Assembly (NCBI GenBank): GCA_014529385.2
Contig: CM043960.1
Location: forward strand, 117,996,043-118,060,042
Origin: Adiantum capillus-veneris
Lineage: Eukaryota; Streptophyta; Polypodiopsida; Polypodiales; Pteridaceae
Length of the DNA stretch: 64,000 bases
Reading direction: 5' to 3'
Shown here: piece after piece, positions 1 through 12,147 of the stretch
How the letters are laid out: each line of letters begins with the position of its first letter
Numbering within the stretch: the first letter of the stretch is position 1
Notes under the pieces: model-generated
Database searches by the model: none
Seen by the model: only the letters and a program-made list of their open reading frames with translations
Told to the model about the DNA's origin: nothing
Translations under genes and position numbers: made by a program

Positions 1-476
1 AGTGATCATTAGCTTTACAATAATGGCAACGCATCTTCTTTTTGCCCTTATCACCATAATTGCCAGATGAGGTGTTGCCATCACTCAGCAACATTAGGAA
101 CAAAAGTTTTGCCACTTGTAGCAAAACCATAAGAAGTGGTTACATTGCTGTTTCCACCTTTTCTTTGAGCTACAATAAAAGCTTGTTCAACTGCATGTTG
201 CCTAGTCCTACTTTTTTTGGAAAGTGACTCTTGCAACCGCAATGTGCATAATGCATCAAATTGACAACTTCAGGATCCCCTTGGGTCATGAGTCTCTAAG
301 TACTAGCAAAAGTCTAGTAAGAATCTGGCAAAGCATCAAGAAAAATCTGCAAAAGTGAACTATCAAAAATGACTTCTCCTACGGAAATTAGTTGCTTGTT
401 AACATCCTTGACACTAGCAAGGAAAGTGTCCATTTCATCTTCCTCATACATAATCTTCGATTCCAGCTCTTTACGT
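1..476 (-). pseudogene. Ty1/copia gag fragment with zinc knuckle (cut by window edge)
   Basis: Read on the minus strand this encodes the end of a copia Gag. A CCHC zinc knuckle begins at the window edge (K-M-R-C-H-Y-C-K-A-N-D-H), and upstream of it lies the typical region between the UBN2 fold and the knuckle. The stretch is closely similar to 30601-31062 of element C1, including the same order of short motifs, so it is a second copy of the C1 family. Similarity stops near 476, where unrelated sequence follows. No open frame of useful length remains. Only a relic is visible because the left side lies outside the window. Confidence 0.75.
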
Positions 477-2458
477 TGTAGAGAAGTTTGCGGTCTTGTT
501 AGGAAAGAACCGGGATTTTGGCTGTGAGAGTTTGTGAGAGAACTCCAAAAACTTTATGAAGGAGTTATACCATAGATTCCATGAAGTCTAGGGTTTAGAA
601 TAAAGTGAAATCAAAGAAGCCCCACTCTTTCTCTCTTGCACTCACACACACAAAGAAAGAACACAAAAGAGAATATCAAAACAATACAAATATGTAAACA
701 TCAAAGCTATGGTTGTATCATATCATGGGTAATATGAAATGGTTAATAGATGAGTTAATGGCGTTCAATGTTTGCTAACCAAATGGGCTACAAATTGCCC
801 TTTGGAATTGTAATTTTGTGCTTACCATAATATATATGTTTTGTCTAGTGATTGGGATCAATTGTGTGTAGAAATTCTCTTGGTTCATAGCAAGATAACT
901 ACACTTATGTCAAAAGAAAAGTCACAGTCTATAAGGGGTAGCATTATGGGATTTGGTGAAAGAAGTACTTCATTGAGCCTTTCTGGGCCAAAGAGAAACA
1001 CTATACGTTGTTGAAAGTGTATTTTACGGCTAATCCATAAGTGCACTGTAATAGATCGCACAGAGTGGAAGCAATAGAAACTCACATCATGTGGATTATT
1101 CATCTAGGATAACTTTAGTATGTGAAAAATGTAGATATGAGAGAAGTGAAGGAAAGAAAATTTCCCTCCCAAGCCGTATTCTTGCCCATTGGCAATAAGG
1201 ATACAGTGGGGAGAGATGTACCTGTAGCAAGGCGAGCCTAAAATTTGTAGGGGGAATGACTTTCTAAGAGTAAGAGAGATAGATATGGTTAGGGAGGGAG
1301 ATGAAATTAGAGATATATGTTGGATTATAGATAAAAAGAAAACAACAAGAAACCAACAAAATATCAAAGTAAAACACATCTTACTTGACAAACTCTTTGA
1401 GAGTTATTCACCATTATGATGGAGAGAGAAGAAGAGGGAAGACTTCAGCTTTGATTGATGCACCGAGTTAAAGACCTTATTTGATTAGAGTTTATATTCC
1501 AAGGATAACTTACAAGATTGAGTAGTCTTCCTCTAGGAGAAAGTGTAGGCTTAGGCTTATGTTTATGGCTAAGTATAGTTAGGCATCCATCCTCTCACTC
1601 CCTCATGAATGGTTTTCAAGAAATAAGAGTTCCCCTTTTATAGGTAAAGGGAACCCACAAGGGTTACACAAGAAAGAGAAGAGCTAGTGTGAACAGGAAC
1701 TGACAAAGTTTGAAATGAGCTGCCCTTTCATGATGTGGGCAGACTGGGGTCCACCATTTTAATCATATCTCCTCATCCGTGGCTCCAAATAAAGAAATAA
1801 AAATAGGGGCAAAAAATTCAACTCATTAGATATTACGGCTTTCATTTTATATACTTTTCCCAATTTGGATTGGAACCTTGTGTGAAAAATTCATCAAAAT
1901 AGGGTATTTTTCTTGCATCAAAAGTCTTCTTGTGGTCCCCTTAGGTTAGACTTGCACTTGATTCCAATGGACACCTCATGCAATATGAATGCATGACATT
2001 GATCCTTGACAAAGTTTGTAAATATCCTCTTTATAATGCATTAAAATGAGTGCATCTTTGAAAATCATGCAAGTTAGTGTCCCACTAGGATTTGATTCCT
2101 TCCTGGTAGCTATGAAAAAGAAATATATAAAAAATACATAGAATATATATATATATATAGTGGAAGTTCCCCTAGATATAGGATCTACCTAGAGATGATA
2201 CTGAGATAGTAGAAATAAAGAATGAGTAAAGAACCAATGCTTTTTGCCCCAAGTTAAAGAGGCGGAGCTATTGATGCTTTTCCCATAGTACTTTCTGATG
2301 GTAAAGTAAGAATATGTTACCCTTGAGATAAATAATAGGATGAGATAGAAAGATGATTATTATTCTTAGATATGCATATGTACATTATGGAAAATATACT
2401 TATGTATCTAAAATTTTGCAAGATAGATCTTGTAGCATTTGTTCCCACTATGTACGTG
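477..2458. other. Stretch without recognisable gene
   Basis: AT-rich sequence with no open frame resembling a known family on either strand. It holds a short (AT)n run near 2143-2159 and purine-rich stretches. By position it could contain the 3' untranslated region and 3' LTR of the minus-strand element G1, but I could not find a matching second LTR in the window to prove this. Confidence 0.4.
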
Positions 2459-3408
2459 TCACAGCATGAAATCCACCCCCTCTAAACCTGCACATCCTCT
2501 GGTATGTGCCACATTTGATTTGCTGCAGCTTAAATTTCTTTGTAGATCTTCCATGATGTCATGTTCATTGATAGCTTCCAACACTTCATTTTCACTTTGA
2601 TCTTCACCTGTGTTTTGCTCTTCCTCCTCCTCAACATCTTTTGGATAACTATCTCCACTTCTCTTAAGCACTTTGATCCTTTTTCTTGCAATGGGAGCTT
2701 TTACGTTTGTACCATCTAGTTTAGACAAGCTATAGGTGGCATTTTCATGCACATGCTTTACAACATACAATCCAAATCATCTTTTTGAGAACTTACGCAT
2801 GACTGTGTGTTGGTTATCTTGGCTACTATCATACACTAAAACCCAGACACCTTTGTCAATTGATTTACTCTTGAGTCGATGCTGCTTATCAAAGTAGTCC
2901 TTGCTTTTCAACCTTGCATTTTTAATTGGTTCTTTTGCAGCCTCAATGTCTCCAGGTCTTCTCTCTAATTTCCTTATACGAAATGCAAGGAGATCTTCCG
3001 TGCTAAGCACCTCTTGCCAAGGTAGTATATTCCATGTGGGGATTGTATCTTCAATCGAAAGCATTGGCTTTTGACCATACATCAGCTCCGCAGGCATATA
3101 GCCAATTATTGAGCTATGTGTTGTATTGTTAGCCGATAAAGCATATGGCAACAATTTTGGCCACTCACCAACTCTTCCTTCGCAAGCCTTGGCCAAAGTT
3201 TTGATGATAGGAGGATTCCCTCTTTCACTCTTTCCATTGTCTTCAGGGTTGCAAACTGTAGTAAGAGAAAGCTTGATTCCTAATCTAGAAAAGAACTCCC
3301 TTGCTTCCTCGACATCCAGCTCACCTCTGTCTGTAGTGATCTTTCCCACACAACCATAACGGCAAATCACATCATCAAGAAGGAACTTCCATACAGTTTT
3401 TGTGGTTT
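2459..3408 (-). pseudogene. G1 integrase core and C-terminal part
   Basis: The minus-strand frame from 3408 down to 2459 reads through the second half of a gypsy integrase. Visible landmarks are a catalytic Asp in T-T-D-R-G-E-L-D, the catalytic Glu in N-G-K-S-E-R-G, the conserved Y-M-P-A-E-L-M-Y-G-Q segment, and a C-terminal module with T-Y-S-L-S-K-L-D-G-T followed by a basic tail. A stop or frame change near 2771-2776 separates the core (2777-3370) from the C-terminal piece (2459-2770). The enzyme would join element cDNA to host DNA. The first catalytic Asp and the zinc finger lie in the tandemly repeated segment to the right. The copy is not functional. Confidence 0.85.
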
Positions 3409-4418
3409 TAACTCTTAATGCTCGACATTCAATCTGGTTAGTTAGGTCCTCTCATGCAAGAACTAAGTATCACATCTGCCAGAGTCCTAAAACATTGTGG
3501 CTAGATCCACAACCCATTTATAGTGCATGGCTAGTGGATATGTGGGTGCAATCCATCACGATGTCAAACATTTGAATACATTTGACAAGCTACACACAAC
3601 TCTACGAATTTGAGATACATATTTAAACATACCCTTCCACCATTATGTTTTTTTCAACTTGGAGAAGGTTGCCCACACACCCCTGTGTCTAGCCCATAGA
3701 CTCTCTTGAAACTCTTGCACTAGCTCATAGACTCTCTTGAAACTTTACATATAACCCTTTGTGGTATAGCACCCTTTTGTTTAGGATGCCTCCACAAGTA
3801 ACCATCCCTCAAAAAGTACCCATATGCTTTCCTCCATATCCTCCTGAATTCTTATTGAGACCGATGATCGTGTTTTGCTAGAATACTCAAGTAGATTCAG
3901 TTAAGAAGCTATTCACCTTCATAAATCTCCTTTCAAAAAAAATTCAAGTGGATTAGGCATGCATACAGCTTTTGTGGTTATGCTCTTAATGCTCGCCCTT
4001 CAACCTGGTTAGTTAGGTCCTCTCGTGCAAGAACTAAGTATCTCATCTGCCAGAGTCCTAAAAACATGTGTCTAGATCCACAACCCATTTATAATGCATG
4101 GCTAGTGGATATGTAGGGTGCAATCCATCACGATGTCAAACATTTGAATACATTTTACAAGTTACACACAATTCTATGAATTTGAGATAGATCTTCATAC
4201 ATACCCGTCCACCATTATTTTTCTTTCAACTTGGAGAAGGTTGCCCACACACCCCTGTGTCCAGCCCATAGACTCTTATGAAACTCTTGCATTCGCTTTA
4301 CTTGAGTCTCTTTTTTACATATAACCCTTTCTGGTATAACACCTTTTGTTTAGGATGCCTCCACAAGTAACCATCCCTCATATGCTTTCCTCCATATCCT
4401 CCTAAATTCTTGTTGAGA
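3391..4418 (-). repeat. G1 integrase-front tandem repeat, copy 1 and part of copy 2
   Basis: A unit of about 570 bp is repeated head to tail: copy 1 at about 3391-3960, copy 2 at 3961-4418 (continuing at 9816-9915 after G2), and copy 3 at about 9916-10490. Read on the minus strand each unit is coding-derived. It contains a degenerate HHCC zinc-finger region (R-H-R-G-V-W-A-T and C-V-A-C-Q-M), the first catalytic Asp context (W-V-V-D-L-A-T-M), and ends in A-R-E-D-L-T-N-Q. The unit therefore spans the integrase N-terminal domain and the start of the core. Stops and indels are present in every copy. Copy 1 has an extra small duplication of the S-R-E-S segment near 3700-3750. Confidence 0.8.
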
Positions 4419-4423
4419 ACAAT
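4419..4423. repeat. Target site duplication of G2, left copy (ACAAT)
   Basis: ACAAT immediately precedes the TGTAATGG end of G2 and recurs at 9811-9815 just after the other end. The uninterrupted sequence is visible in tandem copies 1 and 3 of the host repeat (near 3860 and 10385), which confirms the insertion point. Confidence 0.9.
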
Positions 4424-5112
4424 TGTAATGGAATTTGTCTATTCAATTTGAGAGTAGCGGAATTTAATGAGAGTACTCTCAAGAAATGATTTTGTGAGCA
4501 TAGCGGGTAGACATAATTGAAGATAGCAACGTAATCATAGCAATTAGTTAACTTGGCATAGACAATACTTTTGCAAGAGAGAGAATTTAGAGAACATGAC
4601 AACAGTTGAGGACCGGATTTATGTGGATCCGGTCCCCCCTCCAATAGGCATTTGTATTATGATTTCTCCCATAAAGAGAGACTTGTTACAATACATTCTT
4701 TGTGTTCCTTGTGACCTAGGTGAAGCAATGAAGATGGAAAGCTTCATGCATCACCATCATAGCATAACATAAACTTGAAGAAAGATTTTACCATGCCAAG
4801 CCTCAGTCCCAAGACCTCAAACACCTTCGAAGGTGGAGAGAGCTAGCAGGGAATGAGGGTAGGGAAGAGGAAGAAGAAACATTTCATACGAGAAAGAACT
4901 AGTTCCTCACTTATCATAACTCTTGTGCTAGCATACATAATAGAATAGTAATGAAGAAGAAGGAGATAGCAAGCTCAAGCATTGAAGCATGGCTCTTGGG
5001 TGGATTTGCACTCCATAGCCAAGAGTGTTGGTGTAGGCTCTCAACCTCTACTTGCTTGGAGAAGGAGAGGGGGCTCTTGCACTTTGCATAGTACACAATG
5101 AGAGTGTTTGTG
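4424..5112 (-). repeat. G2 3' LTR, truncated
   Basis: Matches 8092-8780 closely over about 690 bp, starting at TGTAATGG. The match ends in GAGTGTTTGTGTG, exactly where the 5' LTR carries a long (GT)n tract. Beyond this point the left copy runs straight into reverse transcriptase sequence, so the deletion took the rest of the LTR together with the end of pol. Confidence 0.9.
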
Positions 5113-5132
5113 TGTTCGCTTGAAGGAAGAAT

Positions 5133-7709
5133 TCACTTTTTCTTTTGGTTGAGAAAAAGCTTGTTCTCCCTCAAGGCTTGAAAAATTACTTGGAGATGTT
5201 GCTTATGTTCCTCCAGAGACTTGGAGTAGATGATGATATCATCAAAGAACACTCCAGTAAATTTGCGATAAGGTCTTAAAATTTTCTCCATGAGACGATT
5301 GAACGTAGCTGGTGCATTAGTCAAGCCAAAAGGCATGACTAGATATTCATAAAGACCAAACGTTGTACGAATCACGGTCTTTAAGATATCTTCATCCACT
5401 ATCCTTATTTGATGGTAGCCACTCTTAAGGTCAATCCTACTGAAGTAGGTAGAGCTTTGTAGCTTATCAAACAGATCTTCTACACAAGGTACGAGAAATC
5501 TATTTTTGATAGTGATATGGTTTAGTGCTCGATAGTCCACACACATACGGTATGTACCATCTTTCTTTTGCACTAAAAGGACTGGAGAACAAAAGGGAGA
5601 GGAACTAGGCCTCACCATTCCTTTGTCTACCAGCTCTTGTACTTGCTTCATGATCTCCTCTTGTTGAGCTTGTGAGACTCGATAAGGAGGCTTGTTAGGT
5701 GGTGAGCTTCCAGGAAGGAGCTCAATGCGATGGTCATCATCCCCTCGTTTTGGAGGTAGGTCCATAGGGATATCATCGATGAACACATCTTGGAATCCTT
5801 TTAGAAAAGTAGACAAGTCTAACTCTTCTTGATTCCTATCATTTACATTTGATGAAACATTATTAGCTTTTCGAGACTCTTTGACATAAATCATGTACGC
5901 AGAAACTGAGCTCTTCATTGACTTATCAAAAGCAAGAGTATTTACAAGTGGAATGGTGCGACCACGCTCACTAGTATCTATATACATGTTCTTTCCTCTG
6001 TAGGTGAAGTAAATTCTCCTTTCAGGGAACTTCATGTTGGCAGCCATGCTATCAAACCATGGCGCCCCTAGGATAACATCCTCATGTTGGAGAGGAGAGA
6101 TGAAGAAGTCTTCTTTATCGACATAGCTTTGGACATGAAGCCTCAACTTCCCAATCAAAGGAGTAACGGAGGCTTGCTGTCCTTTGAAAGCTGCATCAGT
6201 TGTTACTATATCTCCCATCTCAAAAGCTTGAATGCCCAACTTGGTGGCCAACTCCATTGATATGAAGTTTAGAGAAGAGCCAGGGTCAAACAAGATGAAG
6301 GCATCATGCTCTTTTACCTTTCCCCAAGCATATAAAAGTGAGGATCCTTTGCAATGAGCATCCTCTTTTGGAGCTTCGATGATGGAAGCTCTAGGAGTCT
6401 CATTGCGAGTATTCTTCTTGGGGCAAGAACGATAGCCATGTCCTTGCTCCCCACACTTGAAACACTTATGGTCCTTGCGAAAAGCTTCAAGCTCTTCACG
6501 AGAGAGTTTGTTTTTACCTTTGTAAACTCCCTTCTCCTTGGACCGATTGTTTTTGTTGTTGTTGGAAGTGGCTTGGGAATTATTTTCAGCATTGGATTTC
6601 ACCTTTGCATCATTTTTATCTTTGTTTTCCATGGGCTTGACATTACGTCTAGCCCCTTGATGGAAATTGATGCGTGAAGCAACCATGGTGTGATGGATTA
6701 CTTCGGTAATAGTACCAGGCCGTTGAGAGTTGATGTATTCGGCCATCTCTTCAGGTAATCCCGCACAGAATTGCTGTCTTTGCTCGGCAAAGTCTATCTT
6801 ATGAAAGACAGTAGCTTTGAGATGTAAATCCCAAAACAAGCCGTGCCATTCGGTAAGAACTTTATCTTTAGTATCGATTGGAAGAAATTCCTCCATGATG
6901 GAAACTCGTAGAGTTTTCCATGTCTTTGGGGCTTCTCCATTACCACGAAGGCTAGCCCACGATTGACGAGCTGATTTTTGGAAATGCATAGCTACATGGC
7001 GTAGCTTAGAGGACTCTGTGAAGCCCTCGTCCCCAAAGGCCGCATCAAATTGCTAGATGAAGGCCAACACTTTGTCAGTAGCACCAAAGGTGCCATCATA
7101 GGTGAGAAAAGAGATACTCTTTCCTCCCTCCTTGAACTTTTTTAGCTTTTGTGACCTTCGCCATGCAGGAAATGATTTGCGATGTCCTCCCCTCTTGTAT
7201 TCTCTAGGAGAATAGCCATAACTTTCATCGGAAGAGGAGGAAGGTGAAGAAGAAGGAGAAGAGGGTGACCTCTTCCTAGCCCTTTTCTTCCTTTGTTTCC
7301 TCTCTCGCCTTTCAAAGTGATGAGGAGAAGGACTATGGGTTGATCTTTTCCTCTTGGGAGGAGTAGGTGATCGTCTAGACCGCCGTCTTCATGGAGCCAC
7401 ATCTTCAGAAGAACTTAAACTTTCATTGCTTTATTTCTCTTTGGATTCCTCCTCTCGAATGGGAGAGAGTCTTCTTTTGGGGGTCTCATCAAGAGGCCTC
7501 CTAAGCTCTCTCTCCTCTTGGAGAGGAAGGGAAATTCCATAAGCATGAAGTTGTTGAGTAACTTCGGCTTGCAAAGTAGGGTTGCCCATAGCTTGCTGCA
7601 ACCTAGTGACGAGATAATTCACAAACATGGGAGCATCATTATTAGCACCTTCATGTGCAAAATCAAAGCTATCAATGTTCATTCTACTCTCTTGATTATT
7701 GTCAGCCAT
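5133..7709 (-). pseudogene. G2 gag-protease-reverse transcriptase (truncated)
   Basis: Gag probably starts at the ATG at 7709 (M-A-D-N-N-Q-E-S). An arginine/serine-rich linker follows (about 7150-7440), then the gag core, and from 6989 an open frame of 618 codons. This contains a zinc knuckle C-F-K-C-G-E-Q-G-H-G-Y-R-S-C, protease motif F-D-P-G-S-S-L-N-F, and RT motifs V-D-Y-R-A-L-N, G-Y-H-Q-I-R-I and F-F-D-D-I-I-I-Y. Stops in gag at about 7431, 7389-7391 (TGA) and 7053-7055 (TAG) break the frame. An extra A in an A-run near 5135-5145 ends the RT frame; the shifted frame continues briefly and then meets LTR sequence. RNase H and integrase are absent. Inactive for its own mobilisation. Confidence 0.9.
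7142..7442 (-). other. RS-rich linker within G2 gag
   Basis: The minus-strand gag frame here is dominated by arginine, serine, lysine and proline (for example R-R-R-S-R-R-S-P-T-P-P-K-R-K-R, then a run of S-P-S-S). It lies between the N-terminal gag segment and the capsid-like core. Such a basic RS domain could serve nucleic acid binding or nuclear retention of Gag, but that is inference. Two in-frame stops lie at its edges. Confidence 0.5.
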
Positions 7710-8078
7710 GTTAACAAAATTCAAAACCTTAGTTGCCACTCCTCTTAGCCTTTGAAAATCGGCTCTTAAGCATCTACACCCACGGCTCAAAGTGGTTAAT
7801 TATAGAGAGTAGAGGAGTAGGTCTAACATAGCAGAGTTGCCAAGGGCTAGCTCCTTTCGGACTTCTTATGGCTCAACAATGGTAAATTCGTAGGCAAGTC
7901 TAAAAAGACTCCATTATTAAGTCCAAAGCTCCTGAGGTGTGCACCATCCCCCACATAGTGGGCTCAACAAAACCGATAATAGATCCCAGTTCCACGTACC
8001 CTATTATAATTAACAACATCAACCATTTATAGGCTACTTAAGGACCTCTCTTCTTAAGCAAGAAAAGAGAAACCAAAT

Positions 8079-8090
8079 GCTCTGATACCA
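8079..8090 (-). promoter_or_regulatory. G2 primer-binding site (tRNA-iMet)
   Basis: The minus strand reads TGGTATCAGAGC one base inside the 5' LTR end at 8092. This is the classic plant site complementary to the 3' end of initiator tRNA-Met and fixes the orientation of the element as minus. Confidence 0.95.
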
Positions 8091-8772
8091 ATGTAATGGA
8101 ATTTGCCTATTCAATTTGAGAGTAGCGGAATTTAATGAGAGTACTTTCAAGAAATGATTTTGTGAGCATAGCGGGTAGACATGATTGAAGATAGCAACAT
8201 AATCATAGCAATTAGTTGACTTGGCATAGACAATACTTTTGCAAGAGAGAGAATTTAGAGAACATGACAACAGTTGAGGACCGGATTTATGTGGAGCCGG
8301 TCCCCCCTCCAATAGGAATTTGTATTAGGATTTCTCCCATAAAGAGAGACTTGTTACAATACATTCTTTGTGTTCCTTGTGACCTAGGTGAAGCAATGAA
8401 GATGGAAAGCTTCATGCATCACCATCATAGCATAACATAAACTTGAAGAAAGCTTTAACCATGCCAAGCCTCAGTCCCAAGACCTCAAACACCTTCGAAG
8501 GTGGAGAGAGCTGGCAGGGAATGAGGGTAGGGAAGAGGAAGAAGAAAAATTTCATACGAGAAAGAACTAGTTCCTCACTTATCATAACTCTTGTGCTAGC
8601 ATACATAATAGCATAGTAATGAAGAAGAAGGAGATGGAAAGATCGAGCATTGAAGCATGGCTCTTGGGTGGATTTGCACTCCATAGCCAAGAGTGTTGGT
8701 GTAGGCTCTCAACCTCTACTTGCTTGGAGAAGGCGAGGGAGCTCTTGCACTTTGAATAGTACACAATGAGAG

Positions 8773-8882
<110 letters not shown>

Positions 8883-9310
8883 TATACCCCCTAAGCAACC
8901 CCCTAGCTTGCATGGTCGACCCCCCCTTGTAGCTCATGATGGAAGCTCATTGGACCCCTCCAGGCCTAGCCAATCACAAGCAGGAGCCATTACAAGCAAC
9001 AAGGGTAGCCTTGGGACAAGTGTCCCCCTTTCCCCTTTGAGAGAGAGGACTTGATAAATGCAAAATCAATTAATTAAATATCCTAAATTATCATTGAACC
9101 CCTTGGGTGGCCAACCAATAGGCTTCAGGCACACCATGAGGGCAACATGAGGAGGAACTTGACAAGTGTCCTTGCTGCCTCTTCAAGCTGGGGCTTCCCT
9201 TGTGTGTGTGAGTGTGTTCTCTCTCATCCCCCCCCCCCTTGTAGGCTCACCCCCCTCCTTGTAGGGATCTTTTTGACTTTGGATGAGCAAGCCCCTTAGT
9301 CATCAAGCAT

Positions 9311-9530
9311 GACAAATCACTTGAAGTAGGGGGTGTTCCCACAAGCATCTCAGGCAAGCTTCTCAAGGCACCTCAAGCACCTTAATCATGCAGCAAGTCA
9401 AGCACCTCAAGCATGGAGCCAGTCAAGCATCTCAAGCATCTTAATCAAGCACCTCAAGCATGACAAGCACCTCAAGCACGACAAGCACCTCAAGCAAGAC
9501 AAGCACCTCGAGATTGGGCCGGGTTCCCAC
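9311..9530. repeat. CTCAAGCA/TGACAAG short-motif repeat cluster
   Basis: Irregular tandem repeats built from CTCAAGCA, ATGACAAG and GCACCT units within the G2 5' LTR. Not coding in a meaningful way; probably slippage-derived LTR sequence. Confidence 0.6.
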
Positions 9531-9810
9531 CTCAAGCTCAGCCCTAGATTACCTAAGGTCAAAGGACTTTACACACATTATTGGAGGTCTTCAATGAAGC
9601 TAACCCTAAGGTCTTATGCTCCATTGGCTAGCCTTGCTCTTTGATAAACCATCTCTCATTTGGGCCCCTTTACCATTGGCTCCATGTTGAGATAGATCTA
9701 TAAGCACATATCTATATCTTAACACTTGTTCCCGTTTATTCTCCCACATTAAGTGATCAATTTAAAATAAGAGAATCATTTGGGTTGGTTAGATATTAGA
9801 TTTTATGATA

Positions 9811-9815
9811 ACAAT
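9811..9815. repeat. Target site duplication of G2, right copy (ACAAT)
   Basis: Matches 4419-4423 exactly and directly abuts the outer end of the 5' LTR. Confidence 0.9.
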
Positions 9816-10490
9816 GATCCTGTTTTGCTAGAGTACTCAAGTAGATTCCAATAAGAAGCCATTCAGCTTCATAAATCTGTTTCAAAAAAAAAATCAAGTG
9901 GATTAGGCATGCATACAGGTTTTGTGGTTTTAGCTCTTAATGCTCGCCCTTCAACCTGGTTAGTTAGGTCCTCTTGTGCAAGAACTAAGTATCTCATCTG
10001 CTAGAGTCCTAAAAGCATTGTGGCTAGATCTACAACCCATTTATAGTGCATGGATAGTGGATATGTAGGGTGCAATCCATCACGATGTCAAACATTTGAA
10101 TACATTTGACAAGTTACACACAACTCTACAAATTTGAGATACATCTTTATACATACCCTTCCACCATTATTTTTCTTTCAACTTGGAGAAGGTTGCCCAC
10201 ACACCCCTGTTTCCAACCCATATACTCTCATGAAACTCTTGCATTAGCTTTACTTGAGTCTCTTTTTTACATATAACCCTTTGTGGTATATCACCCTTTT
10301 GTTTAGGATGCCTCTACAAGTAACCATCCCTCAAAAGTACCCATATTCTTTCCTCCATATCCTCCTAGATTCTTGTTGAGACCAATGATCTTGTTTTGCT
10401 AGAGTACTCAAGTAGATTCCATAAGAAGCCATTCACCTTCATAAATCTATTTCAAAAAAAATTCAAGTGGATTAGGCATGCATACATTGA
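9816..10490 (-). repeat. G1 integrase-front tandem repeat, end of copy 2 and copy 3
   Basis: Continues the tandem array split by G2: the end of copy 2 at 9816-9915 and the full copy 3 at about 9916-10490. The junction between units always falls at GCATGCATACA. On the right side the array meets the end of RNase H, so the three copies lie exactly between RNase H and the integrase core of one element. Frames are broken by indels in all copies. Confidence 0.8.
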
Positions 10491-12147
10491 AACCTTTGAC
10501 ATAAGAGATAGAATAGAACTTGTTACTACATCAACTCCCTTGTGAATCATCTTTGACTCATCTTTATACCTTGCCCTTGATAGCATATCTGCCACTGTAT
10601 TGTCTTTACGTGCAATGTGCTTAAACTCAAGATTTAAGGACTTAAGGTAGGCAGTCCACCGCAACATAGCAATGTCTGGCGTTGAGCATTTTGTAATCAT
10701 CCCAAGAACTTCTAGACAATTTGTTTCTACAACCACACATGCACCAATTAGGTACTCTTTCCAATTTTTCAAGGTTGTAACCATACCCCATAACTCTCTC
10801 TTTATCTGTGGATAGTTTCTTTGGCGAGCACTTTAGTACCTTTTCTCCAAATCTCACCACATACATGTGTCCTTCTTTGTCATCTTGACCTATTGCCCAT
10901 CCAATTCCTGTAGGATTGGTGTCTACTGTCACAATTATTGGCCTTTGACATTCATAGTATACCTTTCTCAAAGTTAGTGCTGACTGGAGAAACTTCTTTA
11001 GCTTTTTCATGGCTTTTACATGTGCTTCTATCCATTTAAACTTTTGATCATTTCTAAGAAGTTGATAAAGAGGATCAACTACATGTGCATAATGTGGAAT
11101 CCAAATAACATAAAAGACACATGCTCCCAAAAACCTTCTAACCTCAGTATTGCTAGTGCATGTTTCTTTCATTCTTTGGATGACATCTACCTTTGTTGGA
11201 AAAGGTGTCCTACCATCTACCTTCTAACCTCAGTAATGCTAGTGCATGTTTCTTTCATTCTTTGGATGACATCTACCTTGGTTGGACAAGGTGTCCTACC
11301 ATATGGACCACAAATTTTCCCCACAGTAAGCACTTCATTGACACCAAACATAGAATTTTTTCTTGACAAATTAACATTCACTTCCTCCAACCTAGATAGA
11401 ATTTTATCACAATCATATATGTGATTTTCCACAAACCTGTGGAACGCCCTGATATCTAAAGCTTCATCTTTCCCATCTTCTTCACATCCTTTGACAGGAA
11501 AATCATTAATGACAGGCATTGTGATTTGAGGAATAAAGTCACATAAAACCTTATTCATCACATGTGCAACCGAGTTGGTTGCTCCCTACGGCAAGGTACA
11601 CATTCTTACCAAACCCAAAGGTTTCCTCATGGTTGTCAAGTCTCTTCTTTCAACCGCAAGCTGAAATTGATCATACCCTTAGCAGAGATCTCCCTGCCTG
11701 CAAATGCCTCTGCAAACTCATCCACAATTGGACCTGTACCTACCTTTCTAATTGTCACCTTGTTCACTGGTTGCATATCTTGGATGAAGCGTGTAGAGCA
11801 CCATTCTTTTTTGGAACTGTAAACCACTTGTTTGAGTATGGAGCGGAAGAAGGCTCCAAAATTCCCATTTTGTTCTTTTCATTCAATAGCTCTAATAACT
11901 TGGGCAAATGAGCCTTTATAACCGGAATAGGCCACAAATTCCAAGGCACATGAGGTATTGTAAAAATTACCATAGGAGCTACAATAGAAGGATCAACACA
12001 TCCTATCTCATGTGGCTCAAATGAAAAAGCCTTAGCATGCTTTGAAAGCATTTGTTTTAAGCACTTTGTCTCCTCTTGTGTTAGAAACTTCTCACTCACA
12101 ACCAATCTGCAACTTTTGAAAATACTCCTTTGTGAAGGTATGCCCAA
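10484..12147 (-). pseudogene. G1 reverse transcriptase and RNase H
   Basis: Minus strand. The RT front is at 12147-11764 (W-F-T-V-P-K-K-N-G), the middle at 11827-11636 (F-I-Q-D-M-Q-P-V-N-K-V-T-I), the catalytic region at 11561-11217, the thumb/connection at 11172 onward, and RNase H with T-V-D-T-N-P-T-G-I-G-W followed by D-N-T-V-A-D-M-L-S-R. Two catalytic positions are lost. The RT box reads I-N-D-F instead of a double Asp (11502-11507), and the RNase H E-T-D motif reads E-T-N (10719-10721). Both are single G to A changes on the coding strand. Stops, frameshifts and an 86-bp tandem duplication add to the damage. Clearly inactive. Confidence 0.85.
11133..11304. repeat. 86-bp tandem duplication in G1 pol
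   Basis: Two adjacent copies (11133-11218 and 11219-11304) begin with ACCTTCTAACCTCAG and end with GTGTCCTACCATNT. They differ at only a few sites, so this duplication in the RT/RNase H connection region is younger than most point damage in the element. Confidence 0.9.

Noticed and set aside
11020-11911. Plus-strand frames of 86-134 codons
   Set aside because: Antisense shadows of the G1 reverse transcriptase.
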